Below, in pieces: positions 17,337 to 26,302 of a DNA stretch of 64,000 nt. The first letter of the stretch is position 1; each line of letters begins with the position of its first letter. The notes below the pieces were generated by a model, which ran no database searches, was not told the origin of the DNA, and saw only the letters and a program-made list of their open reading frames with translations. Origin of the DNA: Rhodanobacter soli (GTDB lineage: Bacteria; Pseudomonadota; Gammaproteobacteria; Xanthomonadales; Rhodanobacteraceae); NCBI RefSeq assembly GCF_040548735.1, contig NZ_JBEPSD010000003.1:124001-188000 (forward strand). Reading direction: 5' to 3'. Both the position numbers and the translations under genes were made by a program.

Positions 17337-19691
17337 ATGACTATCCAGTTGCATGGCGTGCTTCCCTGTCTGCTTGGTGCCGCGGTCGGCATGGCGGCGC
17401 TGACACCTGCCGGCGTGCTGCATGCCGCTACCCGTGCGGAGGGCCATGCCGCGGCGGTCGACCCGCGCATCGGTACCGGCGGCGATGGCCACACCTTTCC
17501 CGGCGCCACCGTGCCGTTCGGGATGATCCAGCTGTCGCCGGACACCGCGATGCCGGATTTCAAGCACGCCTACAAGTGGGCCGCCGGCTACCAGTACGGC
17601 GACAGCAGCATCCTGGGGTTCTCGCACACGCACTTCTCCGGCTCCGGCCATTCGGACCTGGGCGACGTGCTGGTGATGCCGATTGCTGGCGACGTGCGGC
17701 TGGAACCGGGCGACCCGGCCAGGCCGGGCAGCGGCTATCGCTCGCGCTTCTCGCACGACAGCGAAGTGGTGCAGGCCGGCTACTACGCGGTGACGCTGGG
17801 CGACTACGGCGTGCGCGCCGAACTCACCGCCGGGCGCCGGATCGGCTGGCACCGCTATACCTTCCCGGCCGGCAAGCCGGCCCACGTGCTGCTGGACCTG
17901 CGCCCGAGCATCTACGACTACGCCGGCAAGGTGCTGTGGTCGAGCCTGCGCGTGCACGCGGACGGCACCGTCACGGGTTGCCGCACCACCCGCGGCTGGG
18001 CGCCGGGGCGGGAGCTGTGCTTCGCCATGCGTTTCTCGCAGCCGATGACCTCGCGCGAGCTGCTCAACCGCGAGGCCGACATCACCTACAAGGGCTTCAA
18101 GGGGCCGGGCAACCAGGCCGAGGATCGCGATGCGCAGGACGGCCGCGCGCTGGTCGGTGTGTTCGACTTCGGCAAGCTGAAGCAGCCGCTGGAGGTGAAG
18201 GTGGCGATCTCGCCGGTGAGCGAGGCGAATGCGCTCGCCAACCTGGACAAAGATGGCGCGGGCTGGGATTTCGACGCGCGCCGCGCCGAGGCGAAAGCCG
18301 CCTGGGACCAGGCGCTGGCGGTGATCGACGTGGATGCGCCGAAGACCGCGAAGACGCAGTTCTACACCGCGCTGTACCACGCCATGCTGTCGCCCACGCT
18401 GAGCATGGACGTCAACGGCGAGTACCGCGGGCCGGATCATGCGGTGCATAAAGCGGACGGCTTCGAGTTCCATTCGACCTGGTCGCTGTGGGACGTCTAC
18501 CGTGCGCAGCAACCCTTGATGGTCTTGCTGAATCCCGGGCGCAGCACCGATTTCATCCGCTCGCTGATCGCCGCGCGCGAGGCCAGCCCGTTCGGCATCC
18601 TGCCGGTGTGGGCGTACCAGGGGCTGGAGACGTGGTGCATGATCGGCTACCACGCGGTGCCGGTGATCGCCGATGCGTACATCAAGGGCGTGCGTGGCTT
18701 CGATGCGGACAAGGCACTGCAGGCGATGGTGGCCAGCGCCACCTACGCGCCGTACGGCGACCTGGCCGACTACATGAAGCTCGGCTACGTGCCGATCGAC
18801 AAGGAACCCGAAGGCGCCTCGAAGACGCTGGAGTACGCCTACGACGACTGGTCGCTGGCGCAGATGGCGAAAGCGATGGGCAAGACCGACGTCGCCGCCA
18901 CCTTCAGCAAGCGGGCGGCGAACTGGCGTCATGCATGGGATCCGAAAACCGGCTTCATGCGCGCGCGGCTGAGCGACGGCGCGTTCCGCGAGCCATTCGA
19001 TCCGGAAGCGGCCGGCTACGGCAGCGACTACACCGAAGGCAACGCCTGGCAGTACTCCTGGTACGTGCCGCAGGACGTGGCCGGGCTGATCGCCGCGATG
19101 GGCGGCGACGCGAGGTTCGTGGCCAAGCTCGATGCGCTGTTCGAGGCGAAGGTCGACCCGTCGCACTTCAAGCATGTCGAGGACATCACCGGGCTGATCG
19201 GCTGGTACGCGCACGGCAACGAGCCCAGCCATCACATCGCCTATCTCTACGACTACGCCGGTGCGCCATGGAAGACGCAACAGCGGCTGAAGCAGATCAT
19301 GGACAGCCAGTACGCACCGCGCCCCGACGGCCTGAGCGGCAACGACGACCTCGGCCAGATGTCGGCCTGGTACGTGTTCACCGCGCTGGGTTTCTACCCG
19401 GTGACGCCGGGCAGCGACGAGTACGCGATCGGCCGGCCGTTCGTGTCGCGCGCCGCGATCCATGTGGGCAACGGCCGCACGTTCACGATCACCGCGTCGC
19501 CGCTGGACGATGCGCACCCCTATGTCGGCGCGGTAACCCTGAACGGCAAGCCGCTGCAGCGCACGTATCTGCGCCACGGCGAGATCGTGGCCGGCGGCGA
19601 ACTGCATTTCACCATGCAGGCCGAACCGAACCGGGACTGGGGCCGTGCGGCGACGGACCGGGCGGCCGCGATGAGCCATTACGGTGGGTGA
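17337..19691 (+). CDS. Exported GH92 alpha-mannosidase
   Basis: 784 residues beginning MTIQLHGVLPCLLGAAVGMA with a Sec signal peptide and no lipobox. GH92 landmarks: DPRIGTGGDGHTFPGATVPFGMIQLSPD at the start of the catalytic unit, LGFSHTHFSGSGHSDLGDV, then FEFHSTWSLWDVYRAQQPLM, and GNDDLGQMSAWYVFTALGFYP (~667). GH92 enzymes are Ca2+-dependent exo-alpha-mannosidases that trim alpha-1,2/1,3/1,4/1,6-linked mannose from N-glycans or yeast mannan. The released mannose would be taken up and isomerised by the divergent operon. The chosen ATG follows an AGCGAGA ribosome binding site. Linkage specificity cannot be told from sequence alone. Confidence 0.93.
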   Translation: MTIQLHGVLPCLLGAAVGMAALTPAGVLHAATRAEGHAAAVDPRIGTGGDGHTFPGATVPFGMIQLSPDTAMPDFKHAYKWAAGYQYGDSSILGFSHTHFSGSGHSDLGDVLVMPIAGDVRLEPGDPARPGSGYRSRFSHDSEVVQAGYYAVTLGDYGVRAELTAGRRIGWHRYTFPAGKPAHVLLDLRPSIYDYAGKVLWSSLRVHADGTVTGCRTTRGWAPGRELCFAMRFSQPMTSRELLNREADITYKGFKGPGNQAEDRDAQDGRALVGVFDFGKLKQPLEVKVAISPVSEANALANLDKDGAGWDFDARRAEAKAAWDQALAVIDVDAPKTAKTQFYTALYHAMLSPTLSMDVNGEYRGPDHAVHKADGFEFHSTWSLWDVYRAQQPLMVLLNPGRSTDFIRSLIAAREASPFGILPVWAYQGLETWCMIGYHAVPVIADAYIKGVRGFDADKALQAMVASATYAPYGDLADYMKLGYVPIDKEPEGASKTLEYAYDDWSLAQMAKAMGKTDVAATFSKRAANWRHAWDPKTGFMRARLSDGAFREPFDPEAAGYGSDYTEGNAWQYSWYVPQDVAGLIAAMGGDARFVAKLDALFEAKVDPSHFKHVEDITGLIGWYAHGNEPSHHIAYLYDYAGAPWKTQQRLKQIMDSQYAPRPDGLSGNDDLGQMSAWYVFTALGFYPVTPGSDEYAIGRPFVSRAAIHVGNGRTFTITASPLDDAHPYVGAVTLNGKPLQRTYLRHGEIVAGGELHFTMQAEPNRDWGRAATDRAAAMSHYGG

Positions 19692-19784
19692 GCGGCGCCC
19701 GCGCGACTTGGGCGAGGCGCGGATAAAACATGCCAGAATGCGGCGGGAACCCTCCATCGTGGGTCTGCCGATGCGGCGAGCGGG

Positions 19785-21566
19785 ATGAAAACGGGAAGCA
19801 TCATTCGCTGGCGTACCGCCGGCCTGCTGCTGGCGATGCTGATCATCGTCGGCCTGCCGTACATCGTCACGCTGCAGGGGTCGCGCGATACGGAGCGGGC
19901 CACCGAGTGGGTGACCCGTTCGACCGAAGTGAAGTCGCTGGCCTACCGCGTTGCCTATGTCGTGCATGACAGCGAGGCTGCGACCTACCGGTTGCTGGCA
20001 GGCGACGTGAACGAGGCCACGCATGCGCGCGCCGAGCGGGTCGTCAAGGAAGTGCCGCCGCTGCTGCAGCAACTGCGCCGGATGACGCGCAACAACCCCG
20101 ACCAGCAGACCCTGATGGGCTCGCTGGTCAGCAGCGTCAACGGCCGCGTCACCCTGATGAACCAGGCGCTGGCCAGGCTGCGGCAGGGCGAGGCGGGCGG
20201 TGCCCGGCAGTCGCTGCGTGACGCCGACGACCTGTTCGGGATGAATGCGCAAATCGCCGGCATCGTGGAGATCGAGGACGGCCTGCTGAAGCAGCGCCAG
20301 GCGGAAGCCACGCGGCAATCACTCGACGGACGCATCGTGCTCTCGATCACCGCGCTGGCGCAGATCCTGCTGCTGACCATCATCGTGATCGCTTCCGAGC
20401 GGCAGATCGGCCGGCGCCAGTTGGCGGAGACCCGCGAGGGTCGCGCGGTGATGCGTTCGCAGATGATCTTCCAGGCGGTACGCGAGCCGATCGCGCTGTT
20501 CGACGAGCACCTGAACAGCCTGCTGGTGAACAACGCCTTCAGCGAGCTGTACGGGATGGACCCGGGGCAACGCGCCCAGCCGCTGGCGCGGATCGGCGAC
20601 GGCGCCTGGAGCGACAGCGTGCTGCTGCAGCGCCTGAACGACGTGCTGCTGCGCGATCGCGAACTGTGGGACTACGACATGGTCCAGCGCACCGTCGACG
20701 GCGTCGACCGGCATGTGGTGATCAATGCGCGGCGTCTGCAGCAGCACGATGGCGGCACGCCGGCGCTGCTGTTGACGGTCAGCGACGTCACCACGCGCGC
20801 GCTGGCCGAGCAGCAGGTGAACGAGCTCAATCGCCAGCTGGAAGGCAAGGTGTCGCAGATCTCCGACGTCAACCGCGAGCTGGAGGCGTTCAGTTATTCG
20901 GTGTCGCACGACCTGCGCGCGCCGCTGCGCCACATCGCCGGGTTCGCGCGCAAGCTGGAGCAGCACCTGGGCGACCATGTCGACGAGAAGTCCGGCCATT
21001 ACATCGAAGTGATCGCCAGTTCGGCGCAGCGCATGGCCGTGCTGATCGACGACCTGCTGGTGTTCTCGCGCCTCGGCCGCGGCGCGTTGCGGCTGCAGGC
21101 GGTGGACATGCAGTCGCTGGTCGACGAGGCCCGCGTGCTGGCCGAATCGGGCGTGTCGGATCGGCGTATCGTGTGGACCATAGCGCCGTTGCCGATGGTG
21201 ATCGGCGATGAGAACATGCTTCGCACGGTATGGCAGAACCTGCTCGGCAACGCGGTGAAGTACACCGGGCACTGCGAAGTGGCGCGCATCGCGGTGAGCG
21301 TGCAGCAGGGGCGCAGCGGCGACTACGAATTCACGGTGAGCGACAACGGTGCGGGGTTCGACATGCAGTATGCGGACAAGTTGTTCGGCGTGTTCCAGCG
21401 CCTGCACCGCGCTTCGGAATTCCCGGGCAACGGGATCGGGCTGGCCAACGTGCGACGGATCGTGGCGCGCCACGGCGGTCGCGTCTGGGCCGAGGCCGAG
21501 CCGGGGCGCGGTGCCCATTTCCATTTTTCGCTGCCGGCCACCGATGCCGCCGGCGCACGCACCTGA
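19785..21566 (+). CDS. Membrane sensor histidine kinase (periplasmic sensor, PAS, HisKA, HATPase)
   Basis: 593 residues. A transmembrane helix at ~9-29, a periplasmic helical segment of ~150 residues resembling CHASE3-type sensors, and a second helix at ~184-204. A PAS-like domain follows (FQAVREPIALFDEHLNSLLVNNAF). The kinase core has FSYSVSHDLRAPLRHIAGF with the phospho-histidine near 375. The ATPase domain shows WQNLLGNAVKYTG, VSDNGAGFDMQYADKLFGVF and FPGNGIGLANVRRIV. The H-box and F-box are of the phytochrome-type kinase subgroup, which usually partners Rcp1-like receivers, and one lies directly downstream. Signal and output are unknown. It starts ~93 bp after GH92 and is probably independently transcribed. 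Confidence 0.9.
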   Translation: MKTGSIIRWRTAGLLLAMLIIVGLPYIVTLQGSRDTERATEWVTRSTEVKSLAYRVAYVVHDSEAATYRLLAGDVNEATHARAERVVKEVPPLLQQLRRMTRNNPDQQTLMGSLVSSVNGRVTLMNQALARLRQGEAGGARQSLRDADDLFGMNAQIAGIVEIEDGLLKQRQAEATRQSLDGRIVLSITALAQILLLTIIVIASERQIGRRQLAETREGRAVMRSQMIFQAVREPIALFDEHLNSLLVNNAFSELYGMDPGQRAQPLARIGDGAWSDSVLLQRLNDVLLRDRELWDYDMVQRTVDGVDRHVVINARRLQQHDGGTPALLLTVSDVTTRALAEQQVNELNRQLEGKVSQISDVNRELEAFSYSVSHDLRAPLRHIAGFARKLEQHLGDHVDEKSGHYIEVIASSAQRMAVLIDDLLVFSRLGRGALRLQAVDMQSLVDEARVLAESGVSDRRIVWTIAPLPMVIGDENMLRTVWQNLLGNAVKYTGHCEVARIAVSVQQGRSGDYEFTVSDNGAGFDMQYADKLFGVFQRLHRASEFPGNGIGLANVRRIVARHGGRVWAEAEPGRGAHFHFSLPATDAAGART

Positions 21567-21575
21567 GGGCCGAGC

Positions 21576-22022
21576 ATGAACAAGAAAGACCTGCGTACCA
21601 TCCTGCTGGTCGAGGACAGCCTGGCCGACGCCGAGATGGCGATGGACGCGCTCGGCGAGGCGCACCTGGTCAACCCGGTGGTGCACGTGGAAGACGGCGT
21701 GGAGTGCATGGACTACCTCTACTGCCGCGGTGCGTGGGCCTCGCGCGATCCGGGCGATCCGGCGGTGGTGCTGCTGGACATCAAGATGCCGCGCATGAAC
21801 GGGCTGGACGTGCTGACCGCGATGCGCGCCGACGAGAAGCTGCGGCGGATCCCGGTGGTGATCCTGTCGTCCTCGCGCGAGGAAAGCGATCTGGCGCGCA
21901 GTTGGGACCTGGGCGCCAATGCCTACGTGATCAAGCCGGTCGACGTGGACCAGTTCTTCGATGCGGTGCGCACGCTGGGACAGTTCTGGGCGGTGCTCAA
22001 CCAGGCGCCCGAACAGGACTGA
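21576..22022 (+). CDS. Rcp1-like single-domain response regulator
   Basis: 148 residues, a stand-alone receiver. The acidic pocket is in ILLVEDSLADAEM, the phospho-acceptor aspartate in VVLLDIKMPRMNGLDVL, and the conserved lysine in AYVIKPVDVDQF. The insertion around YCRGAWASRDPGDP is typical of Rcp1-type receivers paired with phytochrome-like kinases. It begins 9 bp after the kinase gene, so the two form a cognate pair. With no output domain it must act by protein contact or as a phosphorelay intermediate, perhaps to the hybrid kinase encoded next. Confidence 0.92.
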   Translation: MNKKDLRTILLVEDSLADAEMAMDALGEAHLVNPVVHVEDGVECMDYLYCRGAWASRDPGDPAVVLLDIKMPRMNGLDVLTAMRADEKLRRIPVVILSSSREESDLARSWDLGANAYVIKPVDVDQFFDAVRTLGQFWAVLNQAPEQD

Positions 22023-22115
22023 ACGAACGACGGGGCAAGGGGAAACAGTGATCCGCGCAGTCCGCAGGTTGTTTGCGGGCGCCGGGAACGATGCAGAACA
22101 GCAGCGGTGAATTAG

Positions 22116-23684
22116 ATGCCAAACCGGCAATCACGGGCGATGCCGACCATCCGGGTGCTGCAGGTCGAAGACAACCGGCTCGACGCCGAACTGGTGCTGG
22201 CCGAGCTGGACGCGGACCACATCAGCTACGAGGTGCGCCTGGTCGACGACGAGGCCAGCTTCCTCGCCGCGCTGACCGAGTTCAGGCCGCACATCGTGCT
22301 GTCGGATCTCAGCATGCCCGGCTTTTCCGGCCAGCACGCGCTCGACCTGCTGCGCCAGCGCGACGAGGACCTGCCGTTCATCTTCGTCTCCGCCACGCTG
22401 GGCGAGGAGGCGGCGATCGAGGCGCTGCGCAACGGCGCCACCGACTACATCCTGAAGCAGAACCCGGCCCGGCTGGCCAGCGCGGTGCGCCGCGCGTTGA
22501 GCGAGGCCGAGGCGCGCCGGGCCAGCCGCCGCTCCGAGGCGGAGCTGATCCGCGCGCAACGTTTCGAGAGCCTGGCAATGCTCGCCGGCGGCCTCAGCCA
22601 CGACTTGCGCAACCTGCTGCAGCCGCTGCTGCTGGCCGGCGACAGCCTGCAGGATTACCAGGACGACCCGCGCCTGGCGCGGCTGGGCAAGCTGGTGCGC
22701 GACTGCGGCAAGCGCGGCCTGGACATGGTGCACTCGATGCTGTCGTTCGCGCGCGGAGCGCGCCGCGCGGAGCAGGTGCGGCTGGGCGCGCTGTTCAGCG
22801 CGTTCGGTCTGCTGATGCAGGGCAGCGTGCCGCGCGCGGTATCGATGGAACTGGTCATCGACGATCCCGAGCTGTCGTTCGAAGGCAACCACACCGAACT
22901 GCAGCAATGCCTGCTCAACCTGTGCCTGAACGCGATCCAGGCCATGCCGGACGGCGGCCACCTGCGCGTCGAGGCGGCGCAGACGTCATTGTCGGCGGAC
23001 TTCTTCCTGCCGGAGCAGCAGCCGCGGCCGGGCCGTTACCTGTGCATCAGCGTGATCGACGATGGCCCCGGCATGGATCAGGCTGTGCTCGATCAGATAT
23101 TCGAGCCGTTCTTCACCACCAAGGAGGGTGGTACCGGACTCGGCCTGCTGTCATGCAAGCGGATCGTCGACAGTCATGGCGGCGTGATGCGGGTGGATAG
23201 CGAGCCGGGCCGCGGCACTCGCTTCGACCTGTATTTCCCGCTGGAGCAACCGGTGGCAGACGGCGACCGACTGGACGATGGCGACAACCTGGAAGGCGCC
23301 GCCGAACGCGTGCTGGTGGTGGTGGAAGAGGCCGGCCAGCTGTCCCTGCTGGCCGATACGCTGGATGCCTACGGTTACCAGGCCCATGCCAGCCAGAGCG
23401 GTACCGCCGCGCTGCAATGGATCGAGGCCGCCGGCCTGCCCGATCTGGTGGTGCTGGACGCCGACATGAACCTGTTCACCGGCGTGCGCACGCTGGCCGC
23501 GCTGATCGAGCAGGGCTACAGCGGCGCGGTGATCCTGCTGGCGCGCCCCGGCGCCACGCCGGACCTGCACGAATTGCCCCCGCTGGAACACCTCTACGTG
23601 ATCGACAAGCCGGTCACCACCCAGGTGCTGCTGCGCACCTTGCGCAAGGCGTTGGACACGGCCGGCAACGCGGCCGATGCGTGA
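22116..23684 (+). CDS. Hybrid sensor kinase: receiver - HisKA/HATPase - receiver
   Basis: 522 residues with no membrane segment. An N-terminal receiver (~9-130) has phospho-aspartate in IVLSDLSMPGFSG and lysine in YILKQN. A NtrB-like kinase core carries the histidine in LAGGLSHDLRNLLQPLL, with LQQCLLNLCLNAIQAMPDGG and FEPFFTTKEGGTGLGLLS. A C-terminal receiver (~400-515) retains the aspartate in LVVLDADMN and lysine in IDKPVT. It may take phosphate from the preceding Rcp1-like protein and relay it. The start could instead be the ATG at 22140 (MPTIRVLQVEDN), where conserved sequence begins. It lies 93 bp after the receiver gene and 32 bp before the permease pair. Confidence 0.88.
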   Translation: MPNRQSRAMPTIRVLQVEDNRLDAELVLAELDADHISYEVRLVDDEASFLAALTEFRPHIVLSDLSMPGFSGQHALDLLRQRDEDLPFIFVSATLGEEAAIEALRNGATDYILKQNPARLASAVRRALSEAEARRASRRSEAELIRAQRFESLAMLAGGLSHDLRNLLQPLLLAGDSLQDYQDDPRLARLGKLVRDCGKRGLDMVHSMLSFARGARRAEQVRLGALFSAFGLLMQGSVPRAVSMELVIDDPELSFEGNHTELQQCLLNLCLNAIQAMPDGGHLRVEAAQTSLSADFFLPEQQPRPGRYLCISVIDDGPGMDQAVLDQIFEPFFTTKEGGTGLGLLSCKRIVDSHGGVMRVDSEPGRGTRFDLYFPLEQPVADGDRLDDGDNLEGAAERVLVVVEEAGQLSLLADTLDAYGYQAHASQSGTAALQWIEAAGLPDLVVLDADMNLFTGVRTLAALIEQGYSGAVILLARPGATPDLHELPPLEHLYVIDKPVTTQVLLRTLRKALDTAGNAADA

Positions 23685-23716
23685 GTTGCGCGGATGGGGC
23701 GACCGGGAGGACAGGG

Positions 23717-25048
23717 ATGTTCGCGTACTACCTTGATCTGGCCCTGCGCAGCTTCCGCCGCAGCAAGGCGCTGACCGCGCTGGTGATTGTGCTGATGGGT
23801 TGCGGCGTCGCCACCTGCATGGTCAGCTTCGCGGTGTTCCGCGCTGCCGCGGCCGACCCGATCCCGTGGAAGTCGAACCAGCTGTTCGTGCCGCAGATCG
23901 ACAACTTCGGGCCGGCGCACAACTGGAAGGGCGAGCCGCCGATCCTGCTCAGCTATACCGACGCCATGGCGTTGCTGCACGCGCGCCAGGCGAAGAGGCA
24001 GGTGCTGATCTACGGCAGCAAGTGGACTTTGCTGCCGGACGATGCGCGGCAGCCGCCGTTTCCGCAGGAAGGCGATGCGGTCAGCAGCGATTTCTTCGCG
24101 ATGTTCGACGCGCGGTTTCGTTATGGCGGCGGTTGGTCGGTCCATGATGACGACCAGCGCGCGGCCGTAGTGGTGATCAGCAGCGCGCTCAACCAGAAGC
24201 TGTTCGGCGGCGCCGACAGCGTGGGTCGTGAGATCAGCCTGGATGCGCACGTCTATCGCATCGTCGGCGTGCTGGACGACTGGGAGCCGCGCCCGCGCTT
24301 CTTCGACGTGGCCAGTACGTACTATCCCTTCGATCATCCGCGACAGCTCTATCTCCCGTTCAGCCGCGCCATCGATCTGCAGAAAGCCACCTCGGGCCAG
24401 TTCTATTGCAGCACGAATACCGTCGATCCCGACCTGCCGGACTGGAGCAGTGTCCTGCACAGTGAATGCGCATGGATCGCGGCCTGGGTGGAACTTCCCA
24501 CGCGCACCGACGCAGCGCGTTACCGCGACTGGCTGCGCAACTACGCGGCCGAGCAGCAACGCCTCGGTCGTTTCGCTTGGCCACCGAACGTGCGCCTGTC
24601 CGATGTCATGCAGTGGCTGCACCAAGATAACTTCTACGTGATACCGAAAGCGTCAGAGCTATCGATGATCGTCTCGGTGAGCTTTTTGCTGATCTGCCTC
24701 GTCAACGTGATCGGCCTGATGTTGGCCCGCTTCATGCGTCGCGCGCCAGAGATCGGCGTGCGCCGCGCGCTGGGGGCGTCGCGCGGAGTGATCTATCGCC
24801 AGTTCCTGACCGAAGCGGCGGCGATCGGTTTGGCCGGCGGTGTATTGGGGCTGCTGCTGACGGCGCTGGGCATGGCCGGCATCGGCAAGGTGTTCGAGCC
24901 GGAGATCGCCCGGCAGGCGCGGCTGGATGCGTCGCTGTTCCTGCTGACCGTGCTGGTCGCGGTGCTCGCCACGCTGATTGCCGCGCTTTATCCCACTTGG
25001 CGCGCCGCGCAGGTGCAACCGGCGTGGCAGCTGAAGTCGAACGGATGA
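23717..25048 (+). CDS. FtsX/MacB-type ABC transporter permease, first of a pair
   Basis: 443 residues from an ATG preceded by GGGAGGACAGGG. One N-terminal helix (~18-38) is followed by a large extracytoplasmic MacB-like domain (~40-310) and three C-terminal helices. The family motif RRAPEIGVRRALGASRGVIYRQFLTEA marks the cytoplasmic loop that contacts the ATPase. Such permeases work in mechanotransmission-type exporters with a MacB-like ATPase and often a membrane-fusion protein. Neither partner is encoded in this window, so the ATPase must be elsewhere or absent. Its stop overlaps the start of the second permease (ATGA). Substrate unknown. Confidence 0.85.
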   Translation: MFAYYLDLALRSFRRSKALTALVIVLMGCGVATCMVSFAVFRAAAADPIPWKSNQLFVPQIDNFGPAHNWKGEPPILLSYTDAMALLHARQAKRQVLIYGSKWTLLPDDARQPPFPQEGDAVSSDFFAMFDARFRYGGGWSVHDDDQRAAVVVISSALNQKLFGGADSVGREISLDAHVYRIVGVLDDWEPRPRFFDVASTYYPFDHPRQLYLPFSRAIDLQKATSGQFYCSTNTVDPDLPDWSSVLHSECAWIAAWVELPTRTDAARYRDWLRNYAAEQQRLGRFAWPPNVRLSDVMQWLHQDNFYVIPKASELSMIVSVSFLLICLVNVIGLMLARFMRRAPEIGVRRALGASRGVIYRQFLTEAAAIGLAGGVLGLLLTALGMAGIGKVFEPEIARQARLDASLFLLTVLVAVLATLIAALYPTWRAAQVQPAWQLKSNG

Positions 25049-26292
25049 AAGCGACCATGCAGCTGCACCCGATCCTTGCCGCGCTGCGCCGGCACAAGAT
25101 GGCCACGCTGCTGATCGTGCTGCAGATCGCGTTGACCCTGGCGGTGGTCAGCAATGCGCTGTTCATCGTCAAGACGCGGGTGGTGCACCTGTCGCGCCCA
25201 AGCGGTACCGACGAGGCGCATCTGTTCGCAATCGACAACCAGTGGATCGACCAGCCGGAGGTGTCGCATATTCATGCACAGATGCGCGCCGATCTGGTGA
25301 CCTTGCGTGGCCTGCCGGACGTGCGCGATGCATTTGCCACTCAGGGCTACCCGTTTGGTGGCGGCGGCCGTGTGATACGCATCAAGCGTCGGATCGAGCA
25401 GACGGCGAAGCCGCAGCTGGCTTTCACCTATTTTTCCGACGAGCACACGCTCGACACGTTCGGTCTCAAGCTGGTGGCCGGCCGCAACTTCCGCGCCGAC
25501 GAGATTGGCAGCCTGGGTCCGAACGACAAGGTGGTGCCAGCCGTCATCATCATTACGCGCAACCTGGCCCACAAGCTTTTCCCCGATGGTTCAGCCATGG
25601 GCCAGCGCATCTATCTTAGGGACGACGGCCCGAGCACGATCATCGGTATGGTCGATCGGCTGCAAGGCAGTTACGCGGGCAGCGGCACGCGTTCGATCGA
25701 TGAGGACACGGTGCTGGTGCCGGCGCTTCGTGCCAGTCCCGATGATGGCGTGGTCTATCTGGTGCGTGCGCAGGCGGGGCGACTGGCCGCGGTGCTGCAG
25801 TCGGCGCCGGCAGCGCTGCTTGCGCAGAACCGCATGCGCCTGATCAGCCCGGAAGACGGCGTGGTTACGCTGGCACAGGCACGCGCAAAGGCTTATGCCA
25901 CCGACCGCGGCGTGGCGATCATGATGGGCGCGATATGCGTTTTGTTGCTGCTGGCGACGGCCGGCGGCACCGTGGGCTTGAGCAGCTTCTGGGTTGGCCA
26001 GCGGCGCCGATCCATCGGCGTGCGGCGTGCGCTGGGCGCGACGCGCGGCGACATCCTGCGTTATTTCCAGACCGAGAACGCCCTGATCGTCGGCATCGGC
26101 GTGGCGCTGGGCGTGGCACTCGGCATCGCCGCCAACCTGTCGCTGATGACGCACTACGAACTGCCGCGGATGCCGCTGTGGCTGCTCGGCGTCGGTGCGC
26201 TGTTGCTGTGGCTGCTCGGCCAGCTGGCCGTGTTCGGTCCGGCGCGGCGCGCCGCCGCCGTGCTGCCGGTGGAAGCGACGCGCTCGGTGTGA
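25045..26292 (+). CDS. FtsX/MacB-type ABC transporter permease, second of a pair
   Basis: 415 residues from the ATG overlapping the previous stop (an ATG 12 bp later is an alternative). Same topology as its neighbour: N-terminal helix, periplasmic domain with FSDEHTLDTFGLKLVAGRNF typical of MacB periplasmic cores, and three C-terminal helices. The loop reads RRRSIGVRRALGATRGDILRYFQTENALIVG. The two proteins most likely form a heterodimeric permease. It converges with pilR, with only 10 bp between the stop codons. Function of the pair is unassigned. Confidence 0.85.
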   Translation: MKATMQLHPILAALRRHKMATLLIVLQIALTLAVVSNALFIVKTRVVHLSRPSGTDEAHLFAIDNQWIDQPEVSHIHAQMRADLVTLRGLPDVRDAFATQGYPFGGGGRVIRIKRRIEQTAKPQLAFTYFSDEHTLDTFGLKLVAGRNFRADEIGSLGPNDKVVPAVIIITRNLAHKLFPDGSAMGQRIYLRDDGPSTIIGMVDRLQGSYAGSGTRSIDEDTVLVPALRASPDDGVVYLVRAQAGRLAAVLQSAPAALLAQNRMRLISPEDGVVTLAQARAKAYATDRGVAIMMGAICVLLLLATAGGTVGLSSFWVGQRRRSIGVRRALGATRGDILRYFQTENALIVGIGVALGVALGIAANLSLMTHYELPRMPLWLLGVGALLLWLLGQLAVFGPARRAAAVLPVEATRSV

Positions 26293-26302
26293 GCGTGCTG
26301 CC

